Assembly: GCA_020628545.1 (NCBI GenBank) | Contig: JAHDEX010000015.1 | Location: 1 to 57,601, forward strand | From: Paracoccaceae bacterium | Lineage (GTDB): Bacteria; Pseudomonadota; Alphaproteobacteria; Rhodobacterales; Rhodobacteraceae | Direction: 5' to 3' | DNA length: 57,601 nt | Shown: one piece after another, positions 44,643 through 51,136 of the stretch | Position numbering within the stretch: the first letter of the stretch is position 1 | How the letters are laid out: the number at the start of each line of letters is the position of its first letter | Made by a program: the position numbers and the translations under genes | The notes under the pieces: generated by a model | The model's input: the letters and a program-made list of their open reading frames with translations, nothing else | The model's database searches: none | What the model was told of the DNA's origin: nothing

Positions 44643-44666
44643 GGTGGGTGAAACCCACGCACCCTA
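44640..44666. repeat. Palindrome overlapping the VIT1 stop
   Basis: TAGGGTGGGTGAAACCCACG followed by CACCCTA: TAGGGTG pairs with CACCCTA around an inner GTGGG/CCCAC hairpin. The first bases include the VIT1 stop. TAGGGTG also begins the paired element at 25068. It immediately precedes the FNR box of the cytochrome gene. Could be a terminator or a repeat. Confidence 0.5.
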
Positions 44667-44667
44667 G

Positions 44668-44709
44668 TTGATCCACATCAAGGCTTCGCGCTTGCGCGGC
44701 CTCTATGCT
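44668..44709 (+). promoter_or_regulatory. FNR/FnrL-type box and minus-10 of cytochrome c
   Basis: TTGATCCACATCAA (44668-44681) is a perfect TTGAT-N4-ATCAA box. TATGCT (44704-44709) lies 22 bases after it; the expected start at 44716 puts the box centre at -41.5, exact class II spacing. The ATG follows 16 bases after that start. Confidence 0.85.
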
Positions 44710-44731
44710 GTTTGCAAGCAAGGAGGACCGC

Positions 44732-45136
44732 ATGACACCCCTGAAACTTGGGCTACTCCTCACCCTGATCACCACGTCCGCGCTTCCCCAAGATCGTGAA
44801 GCTGGCGCGGCGCTCTATGGCCGTCATTGCGCCGCCTGCCATGGCGCGACCGCCACCGGCAACGGGCCGATGGCCCCGGCCCTGCTGGTACAACCCACTG
44901 ATCTGACACAATTAAGCGCCAGGAACGCCGACGTCTTCCCGATCACGCGGGTTGTCTGGCGCATCGACGGGCGGGATCCATTGGTCAGCCACGGCTCCCT
45001 CATGCCGATCTTCGGAGAGTTCTTTGAGACGCAACAGGTGATGCTCCGCACCGAGGCTGGCCAGCCTGTGCTGACCAGTCGCCCGATTGCGGACTTGGTG
45101 GTCTACTTGGAGAGCATTCAGCGACCGGGTGAGTAG
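44732..45136 (+). CDS. Periplasmic c-type cytochrome
   Basis: A 134-residue monohaem cytochrome c. The signal peptide MTPLKLGLLLTLITTSA is cut near ALP-QD. CAACH (about residue 37) is the haem-binding motif. SLMPIFGEFF supplies a likely Met ligand. GGAGG precedes the ATG at 44732; a longer in-frame start at 44705 falls before the expected transcript start. The strong FNR-type box upstream suggests use at low oxygen. Redox partner unknown. Confidence 0.85.
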   Translation: MTPLKLGLLLTLITTSALPQDREAGAALYGRHCAACHGATATGNGPMAPALLVQPTDLTQLSARNADVFPITRVVWRIDGRDPLVSHGSLMPIFGEFFETQQVMLRTEAGQPVLTSRPIADLVVYLESIQRPGE

Positions 45137-45234
45137 GTGTCCCGCAGTTGAGTTGGGGTGTCTCCTGGGCCACGAGCCTCCCTCACCAGCGCCGTGTGAC
45201 CCCTTATTTTCAAGGGCTTAGCGGTATTGCCGCT

Positions 45235-46008
45235 TTACCGCCGATACCCGATTCCATTCATCTCAATGTCGCTTTCAACGGCGTCGATAGAAACCAAAAC
45301 GAAGCCGCCTTCAGTGAAAAGCACGTCATGTTCGGCGTCCATTGATACCAGGGCTGGGTCTGGGTCATCTATAGCGGTCGGTAAATCTAGCTGTCCCGTG
45401 GATTGGAGACTTGCGGTGACCGGCACCTCATTTTCAGGAAGCGTTGGATTAAGTGAGCCTGTAAACTGGATATATCCGAAAACATCACGCGTTTCGTCCG
45501 GATTTCCAAGAATCGTGGATCCTTCCGCAAAGTAAACAAAACCGGACGCGCCGCCGCGAATGAGACCGGCATCGCCCTCATCAAATGGAACACTCAACGA
45601 GAGTGTCCCGGCAACGAAATCGCCAATACGCTCCCCACGAAATTCATCATTTCTTCTAACGACAAGCGTCCCTTCGTAGAACGCGGCGCCACTTGGCACT
45701 GATCCGGATAGCATCGGTGATGCATAGGCGCCGAAACGACCCGCGGTGACAACGCCTTCGGCCATCGACTGCAGCTCATCAAGTTCCGGAGAAATAACAG
45801 GTTCTGGCGGAAATATAATGACAACTGGTTCATTTTCCTCCGGTTCTTTGAACGGAAGCAGATTGTCCGGAATCTCTGGCTGCGGTGGAAAGTTGCTATC
45901 GATTACGACGCCATCGAAAGGGTCACCGCCCCCATTTGCGCCACCACAGGCGGACAAGAAAATCAAAACAAAAACGGTCGCAATGCGCCCAAAAACTGGA
46001 AATCCCAT
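45235..46008 (-). CDS. Low-GC putative lipoprotein, unrecognised
   Basis: A 257-residue protein. Signal peptide FPVFGRIATVFVLIFLSACG ends in the lipobox LSAC. A Pro-rich acidic linker (DNLLPFKEPEENEPVVIIFP) follows, then a beta-rich domain with SGAAFYEGTLVVRRNDEFRG and GTLSLSVPFDEGDAGLIRGG that recalls small beta-barrels of transferrin-binding-like surface lipoproteins; this is a weak resemblance. Base composition is clearly AT-richer than the neighbours. The ATG at 46008 (AGG upstream) is preferred to a GTG at 46032. Function unknown. Confidence 0.6.
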   Translation of the reverse strand: MGFPVFGRIATVFVLIFLSACGGANGGGDPFDGVVIDSNFPPQPEIPDNLLPFKEPEENEPVVIIFPPEPVISPELDELQSMAEGVVTAGRFGAYASPMLSGSVPSGAAFYEGTLVVRRNDEFRGERIGDFVAGTLSLSVPFDEGDAGLIRGGASGFVYFAEGSTILGNPDETRDVFGYIQFTGSLNPTLPENEVPVTASLQSTGQLDLPTAIDDPDPALVSMDAEHDVLFTEGGFVLVSIDAVESDIEMNGIGYRR

Positions 46009-46284
46009 ACCCAAAAACCTTTTACACGTCACATAGTCTCATTTGGGTATTTCAATTAAAGATTGCATTCGCAACCCAGCAATTCAATCAGCTTCAACAA
46101 ATAACAAAATCTGAAGATATCCATCTTCTCTAATCGCAAATTACGAAACAAAGAAGAAAGTCACCGCCGATTGATTAGATCGACGCAACGCGATGACCAC
46201 GGATATGACAGCGCCGCGCCAGCCTGTCTCCGGCTCAATAACCATGCCGCTTGACCGTCCCGCCACTTCGCCTAAACACGCTCT
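46009..46284. other. AT-rich intergenic region between lipoprotein gene and rimO
   Basis: About 276 bases, markedly AT-rich in the half next to the lipoprotein gene, no open reading frame with coding character and no clear palindrome. It must carry the lipoprotein promoter. I see nothing else in it. Confidence 0.6.
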
Positions 46285-47589
46285 ATGGCTCAGAACCCTC
46301 CCAATCTCCGCCCCGATCTCGCGCCGAAACCGGCGATTGACGCGTCCAGACGCGACGGTCAGCCGACCATTGGCATGGTCTCGCTCGGCTGTCCCAAGGC
46401 GCTGGTCGACAGCGAACGCATCCTCACCCGGCTCCGGGCCGAAGGCTATGCGATCTCGCCCGACTACGCGGGCGCTGAGGCTGTGATCGTCAATACCTGC
46501 GGATTTCTGGATAGCGCCAAGGCCGAAAGTCTGGATGCCATCGGTGAGGCGCTCCGCGAAAACGGCAAGGTCATTGTGACTGGCTGCTTGGGCGCCGAGC
46601 CGGACTATATCCGCGGACATCACCCTAAAATTTTAGCGATTACCGGCCCGCATCAGTACGAACAGGTGCTGGATGCGGTACATGCCCATGTGCCGCCCGC
46701 GCCCGACCCGTTCATTGACCTGCTGCCCGCGACGGGCGTCAGCCTGACGCCGCGGCATTATTCCTATTTGAAAATCTCCGAAGGCTGCAACCACAAGTGC
46801 AAGTTCTGCATCATCCCGGACATGCGCGGCAAACTGGCGTCCCGCCCCGCCCATGCGGTGCTGCGCGAGGCGGAGAAGCTGGTGGAGGCCGGTGTTAAGG
46901 AATTGTTGGTGATCAGCCAGGACACTTCTGCCTACGGGTTGGACCGTAAGTATGACGTGAACCCCTGGAAAGACGGCGAAGTGCGGTCACACATCACCGA
47001 TCTCACGCGAGAGCTCGGGCAGCTCGGTGCCTGGGTGCGGTTACATTACGTTTACCCTTATCCGCACGTGCGCGACCTGATCCCGCTGATGGCGGATCGG
47101 TCAAATGGGGTGCTGCCCTACCTTGATATCCCGTTCCAGCACAGTCACCCAGACGTGCTACGCCGCATGGCCCGGCCTGCGGCGGGGGCGAAAACGCTGG
47201 ATGAGATCAGGGCGTGGCGCGCGATCTGCCCGGATATCACCCTGCGGTCGACGTTTATCGTGGGCTATCCGGGAGAGACGGAGGCGGAGTTTCAGCATCT
47301 GCTGGACTGGCTGGATGAAGCGCAGCTCGACCGAGTGGGTTGTTTTCAATACGAAAATGTCGCTGGCGCCCGGTCAAACGCCTTGCCCGATCATGTGGCC
47401 GATGAGGTCAAACAGGAGCGGTGGGAGCGGTTCATGGCAAAGGCGCAGGCGATTTCGGCGGCGAAACTGGAGGCGAAGGTTGGGTCTCAGATCGAGGTGA
47501 TTATAGACGAGATCGACAACGAGGCAGCGACCTGTCGGAGCTGGGCAGATGCGCCGGAGATTGATGGGAACGTGTTTATTGGGGTTTGA
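46285..47589 (+). CDS. rimO: Ribosomal protein uS12 methylthiotransferase, C-terminus frameshifted
   Basis: Radical-SAM enzyme adding a methylthio group to Asp of ribosomal protein S12. [20 protein letters not shown] begins the MTTase domain (two of three cluster cysteines are in GCPK and [11 protein letters not shown], third in VTGCLG). The radical SAM triad is CNHKCKFC. The TRAM domain starts near 375 but the frame ends after [18 protein letters not shown]. The expected last residues continue in the +1 frame from 47585. One extra base in a run of four G at 47581-47584 would explain it. Length 434 against about 465. May be a truncated but working enzyme, a sequencing error, or an inactivated gene. 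Confidence 0.92.
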   Translation: MAQNPPNLRPDLAPKPAIDASRRDGQPTIGMVSLGCPKALVDSERILTRLRAEGYAISPDYAGAEAVIVNTCGFLDSAKAESLDAIGEALRENGKVIVTGCLGAEPDYIRGHHPKILAITGPHQYEQVLDAVHAHVPPAPDPFIDLLPATGVSLTPRHYSYLKISEGCNHKCKFCIIPDMRGKLASRPAHAVLREAEKLVEAGVKELLVISQDTSAYGLDRKYDVNPWKDGEVRSHITDLTRELGQLGAWVRLHYVYPYPHVRDLIPLMADRSNGVLPYLDIPFQHSHPDVLRRMARPAAGAKTLDEIRAWRAICPDITLRSTFIVGYPGETEAEFQHLLDWLDEAQLDRVGCFQYENVAGARSNALPDHVADEVKQERWERFMAKAQAISAAKLEAKVGSQIEVIIDEIDNEAATCRSWADAPEIDGNVFIGV

Positions 47590-47677
47590 GGGGTTGTCGG
47601 TTGGGGATGTGGTTGACGTTGAAGTCGAGGAAGCTGGTGAATATGATCTTTGGAGCAGACTAATAAAACAAGGTTAG
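47585..47677 (+). pseudogene. Out-of-frame remainder of rimO TRAM domain
   Basis: In the frame shifted by one base, this reads [20 protein letters not shown] then DLWSRLIKQG before TAG. FEGLSxGDxVxVEVxEAGEYDLW is the normal RimO C-terminus, so coding sequence is conserved out of frame. Skipping one base at GGG-G-TTT-GAG, or a GTT-TGA slip like that of prfB, would rejoin it to rimO. Confidence 0.85.
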
Positions 47678-47681
47678 TGCT

Positions 47682-48746
47682 TTGGAAGATTGGGAATACG
47701 TAGCTGGCTATAAAGAGAACCGCCTGTACGTAAATCCAAAAGCCCAAACAGGGGCTTATGCCGCTATCGCCCAGGATAGCGAAATCGTTATCGATGAATT
47801 CGACGTAGGATCGAGATTTCGCATCGCAGTCACTGCATTCTTTGTGGACGAAAAACAAGATTTCTCAACTTACAAGATCCATAAATTACAGTTCCGAGTA
47901 AGATCAGGATGGTTTCTCGTAGAGAGCCTAACTCTCAACGGCTTTCAACTTGAACAAATTCGAAGGATCAACTCGACTATCGGATCGCTAAAACTCACCG
48001 GCTCGCAGAAAAACAGAATTGATCTCGGAAAGGTCGACCTTGAGGGCTTAGTCGATCTTCTCGCAACTGACAGATTTGCGGATATCTCCAATGCGCTTTC
48101 AAATTCTGAAAGCTTGACGGCTGATATATTTGCGCTTCAACAGAAGCGATCCGCTCTGGAAGAATTTAGGCAGATGCTAACGCAGGATACGACTGAGACC
48201 GCATGGCAGGCATATTTCGAGGAAAATACTTGGATCTTTGGATTTGGCCTGAAATATGTATTTCTTGACCGCGTCGGTCGGAAATTCGAGGCAATCACAA
48301 GTGGAACAGACTTTCATAACGCAGGAAAGAGAGCCGATGGACTGGCAAGAACCCGTGCTAAGGTTAGTCAATTTGTTCTAATTGAGATCAAATCGCACCG
48401 GAGCAAAATTCTGTCAGAGAATGAATATCGCTCAGGTGTTTGGGGAGTGACTTCAGGACTATCAAATGCCGTATCTCAAGCCCAAAAGACTCTACATGAT
48501 TTCGCCAATGGACTTAGGAGAGTTTGGCTAAGAAACGAAAATGGCGATGACCAAAATGAATCGGTGTATAGCGTGTTACCAAAGTCCTATTTGATAGTGG
48601 GCTCTCTTGGTCAAATCTCACAAAATACCGACAAAGTAGCGTGCTTCGAATTGTACCGCCGAAACATCTCTGAGCCTGAAATACTGACATTTGATGAGCT
48701 CTATTATCGCGCAGTGAATTTATTGGAAGGTCTAGCAGACGAATAA
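47682..48746 (+). CDS. sduA: Shedu anti-phage nuclease SduA (DUF4263)
   Basis: A 354-residue single-gene defence protein. The C-terminal half (about 165-350) is the DUF4263 PD-(D/E)XK-like domain: AYFEENTWIFGFGLKYVFLD, ADGLARTRAKVSQFVLIEIK (IEIKS is the catalytic E-x-K), YRSGVWGVTSGLSNAVSQAQ, SYLIVGSLGQ and CFELYRRNISEPEILTFDEL. The N-terminal ~160 residues would be the trigger or tetramer-control domain. The likely start is the TTG at 47682 with AGG upstream; TAA precedes in frame. GC is far below the neighbours, pointing to lateral transfer right after the rimO end. Confidence 0.88.
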   Translation: MEDWEYVAGYKENRLYVNPKAQTGAYAAIAQDSEIVIDEFDVGSRFRIAVTAFFVDEKQDFSTYKIHKLQFRVRSGWFLVESLTLNGFQLEQIRRINSTIGSLKLTGSQKNRIDLGKVDLEGLVDLLATDRFADISNALSNSESLTADIFALQQKRSALEEFRQMLTQDTTETAWQAYFEENTWIFGFGLKYVFLDRVGRKFEAITSGTDFHNAGKRADGLARTRAKVSQFVLIEIKSHRSKILSENEYRSGVWGVTSGLSNAVSQAQKTLHDFANGLRRVWLRNENGDDQNESVYSVLPKSYLIVGSLGQISQNTDKVACFELYRRNISEPEILTFDELYYRAVNLLEGLADE

Positions 48747-48752
48747 ATTATA

Positions 48753-48797
48753 CCGCCCGGCATTGCCGGGTGGCTCCCGACCCTCCCCTTGGGAGGG
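48753..48797. terminator. Two hairpins after the Shedu gene
   Basis: CCGCCCGGC-ATT-GCCGGGTGG (48753-48773, one G-U) and CCCTCCC-CTT-GGGAGGG (48781-48797). They begin 6 bases after the Shedu stop; no U tract. Probable transcript end or structured boundary of the insert. Confidence 0.5.
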
Positions 48798-49023
48798 CGC
48801 ATTGCGACGTCGCACACCACTGAAGTAAGCAATTCTTGCGCCGTCGTGGCCATTAGAACCTTGGCGCAAGCACCCACCCAGGGTCGGGCGCCACCTTCAT
48901 CATTTTCTTTCCCGTTGTCTCCTGAAAGAAATCGCTGGTTCTCTCGTTCGGCTAGCGGGGGCACCGCCGCGGACCCACGTCCGCGCCGGTAACCCCCACT
49001 TCAACCAAGACGTCGCTGCGCCA
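48798..49023. other. Unexplained GC-rich stretch without a gene
   Basis: About 226 bases back at high GC. It contains GGCGC direct and inverted pieces and the segment GGGGGCACCGCCGCGG, but no convincing frame, tRNA-like cloverleaf or integrase site. It may be the right edge of the insertion that brought the Shedu gene. No direct repeat with the rimO side was found by eye. Confidence 0.4.
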
Positions 49024-49293
49024 TCACGCGTCGTCTGTCTTGGCCATCCAGTCAAAGACCGCGCGGTTTTCGCAGTAGCCGGGTGCATCCTCCAGCACCG
49101 GCCAGTCCTCCAGCAATTTTGCGCAAGCGGTGGGCTTTTTGCAGCCCCGACACCGTTCGATCATCGCGGCGTGACCGTCGGATGTGAGGCGGCCTGCCTC
49201 CCATTCATCGACAAGCGACACGCCAACGGCGTTGGCCATATCGATGACTTTCCAATAGTGGTCCCGCGGGTTTCCGAGCGGCTTCGGTCTCAT
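49024..49293 (-). CDS. DUF6455 family protein
   Basis: An 89-residue protein common in Rhodobacteraceae. HYWKVIDMANAVGVSLVDEW, then a Cys motif CRGCKKPTACAKLLEDW and GYCENRAVFDWM give four cysteines in a spacing suitable for metal or cluster binding. An FNR-type half-perfect box lies 59.5 bases upstream, so oxygen-responsive expression is possible. Function of the family is unknown. Confidence 0.8.
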   Translation of the reverse strand: MRPKPLGNPRDHYWKVIDMANAVGVSLVDEWEAGRLTSDGHAAMIERCRGCKKPTACAKLLEDWPVLEDAPGYCENRAVFDWMAKTDDA

Positions 49294-49345
49294 AGCAGCC
49301 TCCTTTGACTGCCTGACAGACTAACCGGTGCGCGCGAGCCAAACC

Positions 49346-49359
49346 TTGAGCCAGATCAA
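49346..49359 (-). promoter_or_regulatory. FNR-type box upstream of DUF6455 gene
   Basis: TTGAGCCAGATCAA: nine of the ten conserved positions of TTGAT-N4-ATCAA. Centre is 59.5 bases before the DUF6455 ATG, close to the distance at ppk2 and cytochrome c (56.5 and 57.5). TAGTCT at 49323-49318 is a possible minus-10. Confidence 0.55.
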
Positions 49360-49360
49360 A

Positions 49361-49564
49361 TTACGCCGGCGTTTTGTCCGACCATGGATGGGGGTGGGTC
49401 CAGTAGGCCCGTGCTGCCATGCGTTTGGTCACACGCTGGGGTGAATCCGCGGGAGCGGTGACGTCCTGCTCAAGGGCGCGGCGGGCTTTGACCTTCCCGG
49501 CACGCGCGACTTTCTGGTCTCGCCAAAAGCTGGCGCGGGGGTTGTCCAATTGGATTTTTGCCAT
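49361..49564 (-). CDS. Small basic protein, unknown
   Basis: A 67-residue basic protein: AKIQLDNPRASFWRDQKVAR, then a Lys/Arg-rich middle (AGKVKARRALEQDV) and a Trp-rich tail AYWTHPHPWSDK. The AGGAGG ribosome site before the ATG at 49564 is strong, which supports a real gene. I do not recognise the family. It lies upstream of DUF6455 with the FNR-type box between them. Confidence 0.55.
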   Translation of the reverse strand: MAKIQLDNPRASFWRDQKVARAGKVKARRALEQDVTAPADSPQRVTKRMAARAYWTHPHPWSDKTPA

Positions 49565-49609
49565 GTGTTTGTCCTCCTGCGCACAGCATAGCACAGATTG
49601 GGCCGTTTT

Positions 49610-49966
49610 TCAGGCAGACGGCGCGTCAAGGTAGATGCGGACCGCATCTTGCACGCGGCGGAACCGGTCGCCGCCGAGTTTCGTGCCGCCAAACCAGCGG
49701 GTCACAACCACGATCTCCCCCACACTCTCTTCGCGTTCGAGCATGCGCAGGATGACCATGCCAGCCCCGGCCTCCCCATCGTCGTTCTTGAGTTGGGTGC
49801 CATCAGGCAGGATCACGGCCCAGGTGTTGTGGGTGGCCTTGGCGAACTTCTTTTTGCGGCAAAGCTGTTTGATGAAGGCCTTGGCGTCTTCTGCGGTTGT
49901 GACGGGGCCGCCGGAGACCGCGTATTTGGAGCCGCGGTCCGTGAGCGCGTTTTCGATGATCTTGAT
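49610..49966 (-). CDS. YigZ/IMPACT family protein with no canonical start codon
   Basis: A 118-residue IMPACT-like protein. IKIIENALTDRGSKYAVSGG is the family N-terminus, KKKFAKATHNTWAVILPDGT and NDDGEAGAGMVILRMLE follow, and VVVTRWFGGTKLGGDRFRRV is the diagnostic motif. The frame has no ATG, GTG, TTG or CTG upstream of the conserved part before a TGA. The first codon in the right place is ATC at 49966, with AAGGGGG exactly six bases upstream. Either ATC is used as a rare start, the ATG has mutated, or the base is miscalled. Confidence 0.8.
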   Translation of the reverse strand: MKIIENALTDRGSKYAVSGGPVTTAEDAKAFIKQLCRKKKFAKATHNTWAVILPDGTQLKNDDGEAGAGMVILRMLEREESVGEIVVVTRWFGGTKLGGDRFRRVQDAVRIYLDAPSA

Positions 49967-50011
49967 GTCGCACCCCCTTGGCCAATTGCTGCATCAGTCT
50001 AACTGCTGGGC

Positions 50012-50398
50012 ATGGCTGAAACACGTGTCCTCTACAACGAGAGTTGCCCGATCTGTTCGCGAGAGATCAAGCATTATGCCCGGCTTGCCGAAGACGGCGA
50101 CCTGCCCTTGGCTTTTGACGGTCTGGGAGACGCTGCGGCGGATTGGGGGATAGAGGCGGAGACGGCGGCGAAGCGGATCCACGTGCAGCAGGGCGACAGA
50201 TTGCTTGTCGGGGTGCCGGCGTTTCTGGCGATGTGGGCTGAGATCCCACGCTACCGGTGGTTGGCCAAGGTTGTTGGCGCGCCGGTCATTCGCCCAATTG
50301 TGACGGTGATCTACGACTGGATTCTCGCACCGGTATTGTACGCGATGCACAAACGGCGGGTCGCTACGAATAAGGCTTTGACCCAACGGCACAATTGA
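50012..50398 (+). CDS. DUF393 / DCC family thiol-disulfide oxidoreductase-like protein
   Basis: A 128-residue DCC protein. The redox motif is RVLYNESCPICSREIKHYAR (CPIC). ALTFD-like GLGDAAADWGIEAETAAKRI, HVQQGDRLLVGVPAFLAMWA and the W-x-x-ARY-like IPRYRWLAKVVGAPVIRPIV fit DUF393. The family resembles thioredoxin folds; partners unknown. Divergent from the YigZ gene across 45 bases. Confidence 0.85.
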   Translation: MAETRVLYNESCPICSREIKHYARLAEDGDLPLAFDGLGDAAADWGIEAETAAKRIHVQQGDRLLVGVPAFLAMWAEIPRYRWLAKVVGAPVIRPIVTVIYDWILAPVLYAMHKRRVATNKALTQRHN

Positions 50399-50449
50399 CG
50401 GAATTGCCCCTTCGCCTGCAGTGTTGAGGTCGGATCTTTCGGAGGGGTG

Positions 50450-51085
50450 ATGTACCCAACACCAGCCAAGGCAGAACGTATCGCAGACGGCGCTGTGCAT
50501 GCTGTGGGGGTCATTGGTGCCGTCACGGGCGCGGTGATGCTGTTTGTGCTGCATGCTGGCATGGTCAGTTGGGGGCAGTTGACTGCCCTTGCGATCTACG
50601 GGGCGGCTTTGATGGCGACATTTGTGGCCTCGGCCCTTTATCACATGGCGCCTTGGCATGAGCTGCGTCCGACGTTGCGGCGCTGGGATCATGCGGCGAT
50701 TTACCTAAAGATTGCAGGCACCTATACGCCGTTGGTGGTCATGGTGGGCAGTACCTTTGCTTATGTAATCCTTGCGCTTGTCTGGGCGCTGGCAACGGTT
50801 GGCGTGACGCTGAAGCTGTTCTTCTGGCGCGCGCCGGGGCGGTTCGGGCCGGCACTTTATTTGATCATGGGGTGGTTGAGCGTCTTTCTGATCTGGTCGG
50901 TGTGGAGCGCCCTGCCCGGTGCAACGCTTGCGCTGATCGCCGCGGGCGGGCTGACCTACACGTTTGGGGTCGTCTTCTATAATTCGGAGCGGCCGTTCAC
51001 GACCGCCGTCTGGCACGGCTTTGTGGTGATTGCCTCTGCCTGTTTCTGGGTCGCGATCCTTCTTGGGGCGATGGCGCAGATTTAA
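50450..51085 (+). CDS. Hemolysin III / PAQR family membrane protein
   Basis: A 211-residue, seven-helix membrane protein of the YqfA/HlyIII group. AERIADGAVHAVGVIGAVTG (conserved D and H), ASALYHMAPWH (metal-site His) and LRRWDHAAIYLKIAGTYTPL are signatures; VWHGFVVIASACFW provides the final His. Despite the name, bacterial members are not clearly haemolysins; metal-dependent lipid hydrolase activity is suspected for PAQR proteins. GGAGG lies four bases before the ATG at 50450. Confidence 0.9.
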   Translation: MYPTPAKAERIADGAVHAVGVIGAVTGAVMLFVLHAGMVSWGQLTALAIYGAALMATFVASALYHMAPWHELRPTLRRWDHAAIYLKIAGTYTPLVVMVGSTFAYVILALVWALATVGVTLKLFFWRAPGRFGPALYLIMGWLSVFLIWSVWSALPGATLALIAAGGLTYTFGVVFYNSERPFTTAVWHGFVVIASACFWVAILLGAMAQI

Positions 51086-51087
51086 AC

Positions 51088-51115
51088 TGCAACCGGTTGC
51101 AAATTTGCGTATAGT
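51088..51115 (+). promoter_or_regulatory. LacI-type operator and promoter before the PhyH gene
   Basis: TGCAACCGGTTGCA (51088-51101) is a perfect 14-bp palindrome with the central CG and TGNAAN-NTTNCA form of LacI-family operators. It covers the minus-35 of a promoter with TATAGT (51110-51115) as minus-10, 22 bases before the PhyH ATG. A repressor there would block RNA polymerase. Confidence 0.65.
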
Positions 51116-51136
51116 CCACCTGGGGAGGATACGCAG

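Noticed and set aside
47581..47590. Programmed prfB-like frameshift in rimO as a firm call
   Set aside because: The GTT-TGA context is suggestive, but no spaced Shine-Dalgarno stimulator is present and a base-count error explains it more simply.
48704..48964. An 86-residue minus-strand frame after the Shedu gene
   Set aside because: Starts over the hairpins, no ribosome site, no family likeness.
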